From NCBI GenBank assembly GCA_902579395.1, contig CACHGK010000004.1, positions 66,732 through 130,731 of the forward strand: a DNA stretch of 64,000 nucleotides, in the 5' to 3' direction. Source of the stretch: an uncultured Alphaproteobacteria bacterium (GTDB taxonomy: Bacteria > Pseudomonadota > Alphaproteobacteria > Methylaequorales > Methylaequoraceae). Made by a program: the position numbers and the translations under genes. Below the pieces are notes generated by a model. The model saw only the letters and a program-made list of their open reading frames with translations. It was not told where the DNA came from and ran no database searches. Positions within the stretch are counted from its first letter, which is position 1. Each line of letters opens with the position of its first letter. Positions 27,148-34,808 of this stretch are shown one piece after another.

Positions 27148-27504
27148 TTAACCTTCAGATTCCTCATTTTTATTTCTTAATTTATTTTCGTCCCAATTAT
27201 GAATTATTTTACAATTAAGTGCAGCTCCTCTATCCATTTGGAGAGATTTATAATTAATTTCTCCTGTAATTACAGATGAATCTGTTAACCATACCGAGTC
27301 AGCTTTAATTTTTCCTTGATAATTTCCAGAAATAACTACTAATTCAGAGATTATTGAACCTTCTAGAGAAGCAGATCTGCCCAAAGTTACTTTCTCTGAT
27401 TTGATGTCAGCCTGAACTCTCCCATTAATTTCTATGGTTGAAGCATTGGAAATTTTACCTTTAAAAATAGCTCCTTTACCTATAATTGATTGATTATCTG
27501 CCAT
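27148..27504 (-). CDS. Bactofilin-domain protein (second of three)
   Basis: A 118-residue bactofilin. The DUF583 core runs about residues 4-100 with SIIGKGAIFKGKISNASTIE at the start of the beta-helix and KSLQMDRGAALNC near its end, followed by a short charged tail (ENKLRNKNEESEG). Gap to the first bactofilin gene is three bases. Confidence 0.82.
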   Translation of the reverse strand: MADNQSIIGKGAIFKGKISNASTIEINGRVQADIKSEKVTLGRSASLEGSIISELVVISGNYQGKIKADSVWLTDSSVITGEINYKSLQMDRGAALNCKIIHNWDENKLRNKNEESEG

Positions 27505-27507
27505 ATT

Positions 27508-27930
27508 TTAAGTCCCTTTAATTTTTTTGCGTTGTGTTTTTTTTACTTTATCTTTTTTAGGACTTTTGTCTTCAATTCTTTTCTCAAGCCCTCTAAAGAG
27601 GTGTATTTCTAGATTTGAACCGGGTCGTGCACTTAGACTATTATAATACATATTTCCTTTAATATTTGCATTTGATTCAAATGCTAATGATTCCGCAACA
27701 ACATCTCCCGTAAAATTACCGCCTATAATACATTCAATAGCTTTAATATTACCTGTTTGAGTGCCCTCCGATGAAATGTGAACATGTTCGCATTCTATAT
27801 TACCCTTAACAGTACCTTTTAAAACTAACTTACCACTACATTTAATGTTCCCATTGATTTGCATTTCTGTTCCAATTATACTTGATGAAGAGGAATTTTT
27901 TGTTGGTTTATCGGAATCTCTCGAGAACAT
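27508..27930 (-). CDS. Bactofilin-domain protein (first of three)
   Basis: A 140-residue bactofilin with a disordered N-terminus (about 1-16), the beta-helix core starting SSIIGTEMQINGNIKCSG, and a lysine-rich C-terminal tail (DKVKKTQRKKIKGT). First gene of a three-bactofilin operon. There is no ribosome site before the ATG, and the sigma-54 -12 element lies only 12 bases upstream, which predicts transcription starting one base before the ATG (a leaderless message). Confidence 0.82.
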   Translation of the reverse strand: MFSRDSDKPTKNSSSSSIIGTEMQINGNIKCSGKLVLKGTVKGNIECEHVHISSEGTQTGNIKAIECIIGGNFTGDVVAESLAFESNANIKGNMYYNSLSARPGSNLEIHLFRGLEKRIEDKSPKKDKVKKTQRKKIKGT

Positions 27931-27942
27931 TTGTAAGATACT

Positions 27943-27958
27943 GCAATAACGTTGCCAA
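27943..27958 (-). promoter_or_regulatory. Sigma-54 promoter of the bactofilin operon
   Basis: On the minus strand TTGGCAACGTTATTGC: GG at 27956-27955 and GC at 27944-27943, separated by exactly 10 bases, with TTGC at -12. It is the only recognisable promoter before the bactofilin genes. Predicted +1 is at about 27931, next to the ATG. Confidence 0.75.
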
Positions 27959-28024
27959 TTTAAAAATTATGAAAATTATAATTATCACAAATAAAATTAA
28001 AAAAAAACTTTTTATTATTTAATT

Positions 28025-28040
28025 TTGGCTTACTTAATGC
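28025..28040 (+). promoter_or_regulatory. Probable sigma-54 promoter of the tail-anchored protein/M23 operon
   Basis: TTGGCTTACTTAATGC: GG at 28027-28028 and GC at 28039-28040, 10 bases apart; the -12 element is ATGC rather than TTGC, so it is weaker than the others. Predicted +1 about 28052, 34 bases before the ATG. It is back to back with the bactofilin promoter in the same 155-base gap. Confidence 0.6.
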
Positions 28041-28085
28041 ATAAATTTACTTTTTAATTATAATGTTGTAACTTAGGAAATTATT

Positions 28086-28622
28086 ATGACAGAACAAGTG
28101 ATTGACATCAGAGATAGGATAGAAAAGATGAGGAATCAAATGACTCCAAATTCTGATAACACAATTAAGAAACAAAATTTGAAAACCAAAAATGCAATCT
28201 TTGATTCAAAATCAACAATCAGTGAAAAAAATAAGTTAGTTGGAAATCCCAATCAAACGCAAAAAAAATCTGAAATAATTGAAGAAGTAGATTTTACTCC
28301 GAGTAAATTAATTCAAGAAAATTCTAAAAAGCAGAATGACTTAAATGAAGAAAGAACTGATATCTCAGAGCGTCGTAAAGAATCTCAAGAACAAAGAAAA
28401 GAGAATTTTAGAAAAAAAGAAAATTTTAAAACCTATGACGATTATCAGAATGAGAATGTAGTTAATGAAAAAAAACAAACAGTAAATATAGACGAAAACC
28501 AGCCTTTTCCTCAATTTAGTCTCAACGTTAGCAACCCTATATCGTGGAAATTAATGTTGTTAATTATGCTGATGCAATTATTGACTAATATGATGCTGGT
28601 TGTAGTGCTCTATTTAAAATAA
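28086..28622 (+). CDS. Tail-anchored membrane protein, unknown function
   Basis: A 178-residue protein: long hydrophilic, probably disordered and charged N-terminal part (about 1-150; VIDIRDRIEKMRNQM at the start, then Lys/Glu/Asn-rich) and a single C-terminal membrane segment (about 155-177). No family recognised. Five bases separate it from the M23 peptidase gene, so it is probably a partner or anchor protein for the peptidase or bactofilin assembly; that is inference from position and shared sigma-54 control. Confidence 0.6.
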   Translation: MTEQVIDIRDRIEKMRNQMTPNSDNTIKKQNLKTKNAIFDSKSTISEKNKLVGNPNQTQKKSEIIEEVDFTPSKLIQENSKKQNDLNEERTDISERRKESQEQRKENFRKKENFKTYDDYQNENVVNEKKQTVNIDENQPFPQFSLNVSNPISWKLMLLIMLMQLLTNMMLVVVLYLK

Positions 28623-28627
28623 TAAAA

Positions 28628-30007
28628 ATGGAGAAGCTACTAGGAAAAATATCTTTCAAAGGTTTAAAATCTTCAGTTACAAAAAATTTAAAATCAAGTG
28701 AGAGATTCGGAGAAACCAGTGTTTTTTCAAAGAATTTAAGTGTCTTTTCAAATAATTTAAGACTTCTTCTAAAAGAAAGAAGGTTTTTGTATTTCACAAA
28801 AAAGGGTCCCATAGAAGTTGTTTTCAATTTAAAACACTATATTTCTGCGTTTATTCTTTTTTTGGCATTTCTATTTAAAGTATTTCAATTAATTTTTTTT
28901 GGATTTTCTTCTTTTTTTTCTTACTTAACCTATAAAAATACTGAAATAACAAGTAAAAGTTTTACAGAGTCCGAAATAAAAACCTTAAAGGATATTGCAC
29001 AAGGAAAATCAATAATTGATCAAAAAAATAATTCTGAAAAAGTTGAGATAGTCATCAATAAAGAGGATGAGATGAATATTGATAAGGGAAGTTCAAATGA
29101 AATACAAAGAAAACTAAAACAAAAACTTGTCAACTTAAAGAATATGATGGGCAATATAAAAATTGATTTTCCAGATGACTTAGAATACTCAGATGAGGTA
29201 AAGTTTGAACAATTCTCAAAAATTGCAAGTCCAGAAATGATTGCAATAGAACATGCAGTAGAGAGTAGGGCAGATGTTACGACATATCCAAAAATTAAAA
29301 AAGATACTTTTTCATACAGAAAACTTCCTGTTATTCCATTTGTTGCCCCAAGAACTAAAAAATTAAAAATAATTAATTTTACTAAAAAAATTGACACAGA
29401 AATTTTACAACTTTTGAGTGTTTTTAAACAACTAAAATTAGAACCAGAAAAACTTAATATTGAAATAATAAATAATCTTCTTGCAGAGAATATTAGTATT
29501 GTTGAAGATAATGAAGATTTACTAGATTATACCTCATTAAGATTTCAGATTCTTGAAGATCTGAAGGATGCAATAATTTATGTCCCATTAAAACCTCCAA
29601 TGCAATACTATTATGTTTCAAGTCCATACGGTTTAAGAATTCACCCAAAGAGTAAAAGAAAACAAATGCATCATGGAATAGATATGGCAGGCACTTGGCA
29701 AGAAGAGGTTAGAGCTCCAGCGGATGGTTTTGTTTCGTTTTCAGGAAGAAATGGATCATTTGGAAAAACAATAAAAATAGTCCATAAACACGGGGTTTCC
29801 ACTTTATATGGTCATCTTCATAAACTAAATGTAAAGAAAGGTGCAAAAGTAACTGAGGGTCAGGTCATTGGTAGAATGGGCTCAACCGGAAGAGCCGTTG
29901 GTGCTCATTTGCACTACGAAATAAAAGTAAACGGAAAGTCAATTAATCCTTACAATTTTATTTCAGTGGGGAGAGATTTACTAAGCAGTTCTAGTATAAA
30001 GAGATAA
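28628..30007 (+). CDS. Membrane-anchored M23 peptidoglycan endopeptidase
   Basis: A 459-residue protein with a cytoplasmic N-terminal part, one or two membrane segments (about 75-105), a periplasmic helical region, and a C-terminal LytM/M23 domain (about 335-445). Zinc ligands are visible in MHHGIDM (His, Asp) and GAHLHYEI (His-x-His); the fold signature SSPYGLRIHP is present. Such enzymes cleave peptide cross-links. M23 peptidases paired with bactofilins shape cells in other bacteria (e.g. the LmdC type in stalked Alphaproteobacteria, Csd1/CcmA in Helicobacter), which fits the neighbouring bactofilin operon. Confidence 0.8.
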   Translation: MEKLLGKISFKGLKSSVTKNLKSSERFGETSVFSKNLSVFSNNLRLLLKERRFLYFTKKGPIEVVFNLKHYISAFILFLAFLFKVFQLIFFGFSSFFSYLTYKNTEITSKSFTESEIKTLKDIAQGKSIIDQKNNSEKVEIVINKEDEMNIDKGSSNEIQRKLKQKLVNLKNMMGNIKIDFPDDLEYSDEVKFEQFSKIASPEMIAIEHAVESRADVTTYPKIKKDTFSYRKLPVIPFVAPRTKKLKIINFTKKIDTEILQLLSVFKQLKLEPEKLNIEIINNLLAENISIVEDNEDLLDYTSLRFQILEDLKDAIIYVPLKPPMQYYYVSSPYGLRIHPKSKRKQMHHGIDMAGTWQEEVRAPADGFVSFSGRNGSFGKTIKIVHKHGVSTLYGHLHKLNVKKGAKVTEGQVIGRMGSTGRAVGAHLHYEIKVNGKSINPYNFISVGRDLLSSSSIKR

Positions 30008-30017
30008 GTTTAATAAA

Positions 30018-30033
30018 TTGGCATTTAAATTGC
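30018..30033 (+). promoter_or_regulatory. Sigma-54 promoter of the lytic transglycosylase gene
   Basis: TTGGCATTTAAATTGC: GG at 30020-30021, GC at 30032-30033, spacing 10. Predicted +1 at 30045, immediately before the ATG at 30046; no ribosome site is present, so the message would be leaderless, as predicted for the bactofilin operon. Confidence 0.7.
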
Positions 30034-30045
30034 TCAATAAACTTT

Positions 30046-30654
30046 ATGAGAGTTTTATTAAGTTTTGCAATTATTTATTTTTCGTATACATTTCTCCACT
30101 CTAACGAAATAAATAATTGTAATATCCTAACTGAAAAGTACGGTAAAGAGTATAATTTACCAAATAAACTTTTAACATCAATAGCTTTAGTTGAATCAGG
30201 AATTAGGAAAAACAATGATTTTCGTTCCTGGCCTTGGACACTTAATGTTTCCGGAAAATCAATATATTTCGATACAAAAGAAGAAATAGTAAGTTATTTA
30301 AAAAAAAATATTGGGGAAAAAAAAAGTATTGATGTTGGTTGTATGCAAATAAATACAAAATATCACTTAAAAAATTTTAAAGATTTAAATCAAATTGTTG
30401 AACCTGAAGAGAATGTTAAATATGCAGCTATATTCCTTTCAGACCTTTATAAAAAATACAGATCATGGAATGAAGCAATAGCTAGATATCATTCTTCAGT
30501 CCCTAACAAAAAGAAAAGATATTTAAAAAAAGTTTATTCTTTTTGGAATGATGTAAGACAAAGAAAAATTTTAAATGAGTTCTATTATGTTAATTCTCTG
30601 GAAAAGAGACAAATAGAAACTTTTAAGAGAATATTAAAAAAAGAAAATATTTAA
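30046..30654 (+). CDS. Periplasmic lytic transglycosylase (SLT family)
   Basis: A 202-residue protein with a signal peptide (about 1-20) and a lysozyme-like SLT domain: catalytic Glu in SIALVESGIR, then SWPWTLNVSGK and DVGCMQIN, then AARYH-like IARYHSS. It cuts the glycan strand of peptidoglycan. In Alphaproteobacteria small secreted transglycosylases such as SltF open the wall for the flagellar rod; location and a sigma-54 promoter point to a similar job here. Confidence 0.78.
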   Translation: MRVLLSFAIIYFSYTFLHSNEINNCNILTEKYGKEYNLPNKLLTSIALVESGIRKNNDFRSWPWTLNVSGKSIYFDTKEEIVSYLKKNIGEKKSIDVGCMQINTKYHLKNFKDLNQIVEPEENVKYAAIFLSDLYKKYRSWNEAIARYHSSVPNKKKRYLKKVYSFWNDVRQRKILNEFYYVNSLEKRQIETFKRILKKENI

Positions 30655-30664
30655 ATATTTAGTT

Positions 30665-30680
30665 TTGGCAAAAAAATTGC
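30665..30680 (+). promoter_or_regulatory. Sigma-54 promoter of the 56-residue protein gene
   Basis: TTGGCAAAAAAATTGC: GG at 30667-30668, GC at 30679-30680, spacing 10. Predicted +1 about 30692, placing a good ribosome site (AAAGGAG at 30700-30706) in a 20-base leader. Confidence 0.78.
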
Positions 30681-30711
30681 AGAATATTTACTTGTTATAA
30701 AAGGAGTGTCA

Positions 30712-30882
30712 ATGAAACCACAAATAAAATCGACTGAAGATAATCTTAATATATCCAGATTAAATCCAGTCATACAAATAACGCATTTTGATAATGATAA
30801 ACATGTTAAAACCGATGTATATCCTATTACACATTTTCTTGATCAAAAATCTAAAGAAATCAAAACATTTAGATATTCATAA
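30712..30882 (+). CDS. Small 56-residue protein of the motility regulon
   Basis: Short gene with a strong Shine-Dalgarno (AAAGGAG, 5 bases before ATG) and its own near-consensus sigma-54 promoter. The product is hydrophilic with no signal peptide or membrane segment; it contains two ITHF motifs in a loose internal repeat (VIQITHFDND and VYPITHFLDQ). Family not recognised. Expression signals make it likely to be real and co-regulated with flagella; an export-chaperone, anti-sigma or scaffold role would be guesswork. Confidence 0.6.
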   Translation: MKPQIKSTEDNLNISRLNPVIQITHFDNDKHVKTDVYPITHFLDQKSKEIKTFRYS

Positions 30883-30985
30883 GTTTAAAAAAATTTAACC
30901 TAAAATTTATCTAAATGATAATTTCTTAATCATTCATTATTATTGTAATTGAATAAATTGTTTCAGATAATGATTATTTATTAAT

Positions 30986-32446
30986 TTAAAAATTAATATT
31001 TTGAATTTTCATTATTTTTCTTCTAACTGATGAAGCAGGAATGTTTAGTAACTCTCTGTATTTTGCTACAGTTCTTCTTGCTAATTCAATTCCCTCTGCC
31101 TGAAGTTTTTCTACTATCATCTCATCACTGAAAGGATTATTAACTGGCTCGCTGCTTATAAGTTTTTTTAATGACTCTCTAACTGACTCAGCCGAGTGGG
31201 TTTCTCCTTGTTTTGTACTACTTATCGAAGCACTGAAGAACAACTTCATTTCAAATATTCCTAGAGGCGTAAGCATTAATTTATCTGACGTAACTCTGCT
31301 TACTGTGCTTTCGTGCATATTAATTTTTTTGGCAACATCTTTCAAAACCATTGGTTTTAAATATTTTTTACCTTTCTCAAAAAACATTTTTTGTTGGCTG
31401 ACAATTTCAGAACTGATTTTGAGAGTTGTCAAATTCCTTTGCTGAATTGCCTTCAAAAGCCATCTTGCTGAATTTAATGATTCATTAATATACTTTTTAT
31501 CAGATTCTCCACATGTTAGACTTTCAATTTCTTTTACGTAACTCTCATTGATAGTAATTTTAGGTAACGTACCTTCATTTAGTTCTACTGACCACTCAGA
31601 ATTATTTTTTGTTACAATAACATCAGGATGAAAAATATTATCAGAGTCATTGTTATATTTTCTTCCTGGTTTGGGATCCAAAGATCTAATTAATTGAATA
31701 TTATGTTTAAGTGTTTCCTCGTTTAAATTTGTTAGTTTTTGAAGTGCCTTAATGTCACCACAACCTAGTAAGTCTAAATTATCCACTATAATCTCTTTTT
31801 CTTTATCGAGATTATCATTATTTCTTAGTTGAATCTTTAAACATTCTTTCAGATTTCTTGCAAATACTCCACTTGGTTCAAAATTTTGCATTTTTTCAAG
31901 TACCTCAGTTATTAATTCAGTTGAATAACCGCTAAATTCTGATAATTCCTCTAATTTCTCTGTAATCCATCCATTTTCGTCAATATAATCAATCAATATT
32001 TCAGATACTTTTTTTTCATTATCACTTTCAAATTCAAGTTCAGCCTGATTTGATAGAATTGATTTTAATGAAATTTTATTACTAAGTGTCTGTTCTATAA
32101 TGCTTCCTGAATCACTTATATCACTTCCAGAGTTTCTATTGTTAAATTCATAAGGGGTTTCAGAGTCCCATCTATTTTCAAAATCATCATTTTTTGGTTC
32201 ATCAGAGACAGAGTCACCATTTTCAAATGATTCTCCTAGATCACAGGTTTTTTCTTCAGTTGAAACATCTTCATTATCTAACTCCTGACTTTCATTCTCG
32301 AGAAAAGGGTTTTCCTCTAACTCTTTATTTACTAGATTTGTTAATTCAAGATTATTTAATTGAAGTAGTTTGATTGCTTGCTGCAACTGAGGTGTCATGA
32401 CCAAAGACTGACTTTGCTTTAATTTTAGGTTCTGTGAAATTTGCAT
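30986..32446 (-). CDS. rpoN: RNA polymerase sigma-54 factor
   Basis: Alternative sigma factor recognising -24/-12 promoters and needing AAA+ activators. Region I at the N-terminus (LVMTPQLQQAIKLLQLNNLEL and a following acidic region II), core-binding domain in the middle, the HTH VAKKINMHESTVSRVTSDK, and the C-terminal RpoN box ARRTVAKYREL (456-466). Length 486 is normal. A ribosome site (AAAGGATATAAATT before ATG) is visible. It lacks the usual lptB/hpf/ptsN neighbours and sits inside the motility island, which suggests a flagella-dedicated or sole relocated copy. Confidence 0.92.
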   Translation of the reverse strand: MQISQNLKLKQSQSLVMTPQLQQAIKLLQLNNLELTNLVNKELEENPFLENESQELDNEDVSTEEKTCDLGESFENGDSVSDEPKNDDFENRWDSETPYEFNNRNSGSDISDSGSIIEQTLSNKISLKSILSNQAELEFESDNEKKVSEILIDYIDENGWITEKLEELSEFSGYSTELITEVLEKMQNFEPSGVFARNLKECLKIQLRNNDNLDKEKEIIVDNLDLLGCGDIKALQKLTNLNEETLKHNIQLIRSLDPKPGRKYNNDSDNIFHPDVIVTKNNSEWSVELNEGTLPKITINESYVKEIESLTCGESDKKYINESLNSARWLLKAIQQRNLTTLKISSEIVSQQKMFFEKGKKYLKPMVLKDVAKKINMHESTVSRVTSDKLMLTPLGIFEMKLFFSASISSTKQGETHSAESVRESLKKLISSEPVNNPFSDEMIVEKLQAEGIELARRTVAKYRELLNIPASSVRRKIMKIQNINF

Positions 32447-32521
32447 AATTTATATCCTTTCATTGTTATTTCACAATTTTTTTTATTGAAATGCAAAACT
32501 TTAATTTGACAGATTTTTTAA

Positions 32522-32535
32522 GTCAGAAAATTGAC
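32522..32535. promoter_or_regulatory. FleQ-box-like dyad between rpoN and the SPOR gene
   Basis: GTCAGAAAATTGAC, embedded in a longer 7-bp inverted repeat TAAGTCA-N6-TGACTTA (32519-32538). It fits the published Pseudomonas FleQ consensus GTCaNTAAAtTGAC closely. It lies 76 bases from the rpoN ATG and 87 bases from the SPOR-gene ATG, so it could act on either. Confidence 0.55.
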
Positions 32536-32621
32536 TTAGACAAAATTTCTTATTAGAAAAAAAAATCCTTTAAATTCCTTAAATTCTGGTAAAATTTTTT
32601 ATTTTCCATAATATTAGATGT

Positions 32622-33242
32622 ATGATAAAAACGCTTCCATTATTTTTAATTCCCTCTATTTTTTTTATTTTTTTTTTAAATGTTGAAAATCTGACATCTA
32701 AAATTGATGAGAATTTATCTTATAAGTCGAATAATAATGTCACTAAGGAACAGTTAGATAAAGATAAAGAAAAAGAAGCTAGGGATAATTTAGACAAAAA
32801 CATTAAAGAAGACAAAAAAAAAGTTGAGTTAGATAAAGAAAAAAATTCCGAAAAGATTAAAACTGTCAAACAAACAGAAATTAAAAACAACATGGATATT
32901 GCAAAATCTAAAAAAAGCATTGATTTGTCAAAAGAATTTAAAGAAAAAGAATTAGCGAAAAATATTGAGCAAAAGGAAGAATTAAAGATAGATAATATCA
33001 TAAAAAATAAAGTTAAAATTCAATTTGGAGCTTTTTCAAAATTGAAGAATGCAGAAAAACATCAGAAATTTGTAACAGCTGCCATTTCAAAAGAATTTCC
33101 AGAATTAACTGATAAAATAAAAATTAATAATGAAAATAAACTTTACAAGGTTCTATACCAATCTGAAACAATTGGGAATGCAAGAGCTTTATGCGAATTT
33201 TCAAAATCCAAAAAAATCAGTTGTTTAATATTGAAAAAATGA
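32622..33242 (+). CDS. SPOR-domain membrane-anchored protein
   Basis: A 206-residue protein with an N-terminal membrane anchor or signal (about 5-21), a long Lys/Glu-rich charged linker (about 40-130), and a C-terminal SPOR domain (about 130-205; VKIQFGAFSKLKNAEKHQ, then KVLYQSETIGNARALC). SPOR domains bind denuded peptidoglycan glycan strands, usually at division sites. It is divergent from rpoN across a 175-base gap and overlaps the next gene by 4 bases (ATGA). Confidence 0.7.
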   Translation: MIKTLPLFLIPSIFFIFFLNVENLTSKIDENLSYKSNNNVTKEQLDKDKEKEARDNLDKNIKEDKKKVELDKEKNSEKIKTVKQTEIKNNMDIAKSKKSIDLSKEFKEKELAKNIEQKEELKIDNIIKNKVKIQFGAFSKLKNAEKHQKFVTAAISKEFPELTDKIKINNENKLYKVLYQSETIGNARALCEFSKSKKISCLILKK

Positions 33243-33439
33243 AAACCTGTAGAATATGTCTATATATAAGATACTTCATTGGATTTATAATTCTGATTAT
33301 AGTAACTGCACTGCTATTCAAAGAAAAGATGCATTATTTATCTTTTGTAACGCCTTGGAATGCAGTTATAGTAATTTTTATTTTTGGTATAATTTTATTT
33401 TTGACAAAACTTTTAGAATACTTAAAAGATAAAAACTAG
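33239..33439 (+). CDS. Small two-helix membrane protein with CxxC
   Basis: A 66-residue protein with an N-terminal MKTCRICLY (CxxC) and two membrane segments (about 9-27 and 38-57). I chose the ATG at 33239, which overlaps the SPOR gene stop (ATGA), over an in-frame start 48 bases earlier inside that gene. Family not recognised. It ends with a 4-base convergent overlap with the DUF1566 gene. Confidence 0.5.
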   Translation: MKTCRICLYIRYFIGFIILIIVTALLFKEKMHYLSFVTPWNAVIVIFIFGIILFLTKLLEYLKDKN

Positions 33440-33909
33440 CGATCCTTTACAAACCTAACAAAGAGTTCTTTTTCAGGAACAAATCTCCCATACGAGTGAC
33501 CAGTAAAAAAATTAACTGACCAATAAAATTTTGGTGACCACCAATTTCTCTGAGATGTCCAAAAAGGCTCTGCAGGTGTGTTAGGAAATAACTTTTTATC
33601 AATTTTTGCCCCATCACAATTTTTACAAACAATTGATTCTAATTCTTTTCTTGAAGGTAATCTCCATTTACCTTCTATTTGGCTGTTAAGTTGAAAATTT
33701 GCATCTTCAATTGATTTATAATCTAGTTTGACAGCATTTCCGACACAGGTATTTTTTTTATCACTCCATTGTTGACCTGCGGAACATTTTAGCCACTCAA
33801 TTTTATTTTTTAAATCAATTACATAATAACCTTTATCGATAAAGCTTGAGGCTAACAAATTCTTATTTATTAATAGAAAAAATAATAATAAAATTTGACA
33901 CACATTCAT
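33436..33909 (-). CDS. Secreted DUF1566-domain protein
   Basis: A 157-residue protein with a signal peptide (about 1-20) and a DUF1566/Lcl-C-like lectin-fold domain: VIDLKNKIEWLKCS, GKWRLPSRKELESIV, FWTSQRNWW and WSVNFFTGHSYGRF follow the usual order. Four cysteines suggest disulfides. The function of the family is undefined. It sits between the SPOR-gene pair and motA. Confidence 0.72.
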   Translation of the reverse strand: MNVCQILLLFFLLINKNLLASSFIDKGYYVIDLKNKIEWLKCSAGQQWSDKKNTCVGNAVKLDYKSIEDANFQLNSQIEGKWRLPSRKELESIVCKNCDGAKIDKKLFPNTPAEPFWTSQRNWWSPKFYWSVNFFTGHSYGRFVPEKELFVRFVKDR

Positions 33910-33957
33910 AACTATATATTACAATAAAATATTAATTTTATAAAAAACTTTCGTATT

Positions 33958-33973
33958 TTGGTATTAAAGTTGC
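33958..33973 (+). promoter_or_regulatory. Sigma-54 promoter of motAB
   Basis: TTGGTATTAAAGTTGC: GG at 33960-33961, GC at 33972-33973, spacing 10. Predicted +1 about 33985, giving a 42-base leader before the motA ATG. Confidence 0.75.
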
Positions 33974-34026
33974 AGAATCTGTACCAAAATACTATTTTAA
34001 TATATAATTTGTTAATGGAAAAATAA

Positions 34027-34797
34027 ATGGATTTAGCTACAATAATAGGTTTTCTTGGAACAATTGGTATGATAGCGGGTGCTATGATATCGGCTGGAGG
34101 CTTGGGCTCTTACATAGATGTCCCGTCAATTTTAATTGTGTTTGGAGGTTCTTTTTTTGCCGTTATGTATACTGCTCCCCTACCTGTCTATCTTGGATCT
34201 TTTGGAGCATTCGGAAAAGCCTTTAAGCCACCTGTTAAGAAAATGGATGAATTAATTGAAAGAATAGTAGAGTTGGCTGGTATTGCAAGAAAAGACGGTA
34301 TGATGGCATTGGAGGGTCAAGAAACACCTGATCCATTCTTTGATAGCGGTTTGCAAATGCTTGTCGATGGTGCTGATGAATCTAAACTTACCATTCAATT
34401 AAAAAAAGAATTAAAAGCAATGCAAGTTAGACATGAGAAAAATATTGGTTGTGCTCAATCATGGGTGGATATAGCTCCGGCTATGGGAATGATTGGAACT
34501 TTGGTGGGTCTTGTAGCGATGCTTGGAAATATGGCAGATCCAAAGGCAATTGGACCAGCAATGGCTGTTGCTTTACTTACAACTTTATATGGTGCGATGA
34601 TAGCAAATACCATTTTTATGCCCATTGTGATTAAATTAAAGGGCTATTCTGCTTATGAAACAACTTACAGAGAAATGATTATTACTGGTTTACAATTTAT
34701 TTCCCGAGGTGAAAGCCCTAGAAATATTCAAGATCAGCTTGTTGCTAATCTACCTCCTAAAGAAAAACAAAAATTACTAGAAGCTCAAGCGGCTTAG
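34027..34797 (+). CDS. motA: Flagellar motor stator protein MotA (PomA-like)
   Basis: Four-helix stator subunit that with MotB forms the ion channel driving flagellar rotation. Membrane segments at about 5-22, 34-50, 147-168 and 180-200; the third starts with VDIAPAMGMIGTLVGL, which contains the functionally important prolines, and the cytoplasmic loop has charged residues that contact FliG. The 256-residue length and TLVGLVAMLGNM are closest to the MotA/PomA type found in Alphaproteobacteria. Eleven bases upstream of motB. Confidence 0.9.
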   Translation: MDLATIIGFLGTIGMIAGAMISAGGLGSYIDVPSILIVFGGSFFAVMYTAPLPVYLGSFGAFGKAFKPPVKKMDELIERIVELAGIARKDGMMALEGQETPDPFFDSGLQMLVDGADESKLTIQLKKELKAMQVRHEKNIGCAQSWVDIAPAMGMIGTLVGLVAMLGNMADPKAIGPAMAVALLTTLYGAMIANTIFMPIVIKLKGYSAYETTYREMIITGLQFISRGESPRNIQDQLVANLPPKEKQKLLEAQAA

Positions 34798-34808
34798 GGT
34801 TAGTTAAT

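Noticed and set aside
30883-30985. AATGAT/ATCATT inverted repeat between the 56-residue gene and rpoN as a terminator
   Set aside because: A six-pair all-weak stem with a nine-base loop is expected by chance in DNA this AT-rich.
32447-32621. Sigma-54 promoter for rpoN or the SPOR gene
   Set aside because: No GG-N10-GC in the gap on either strand in a suitable position; only the GTCA-N6-TGAC dyad is present.
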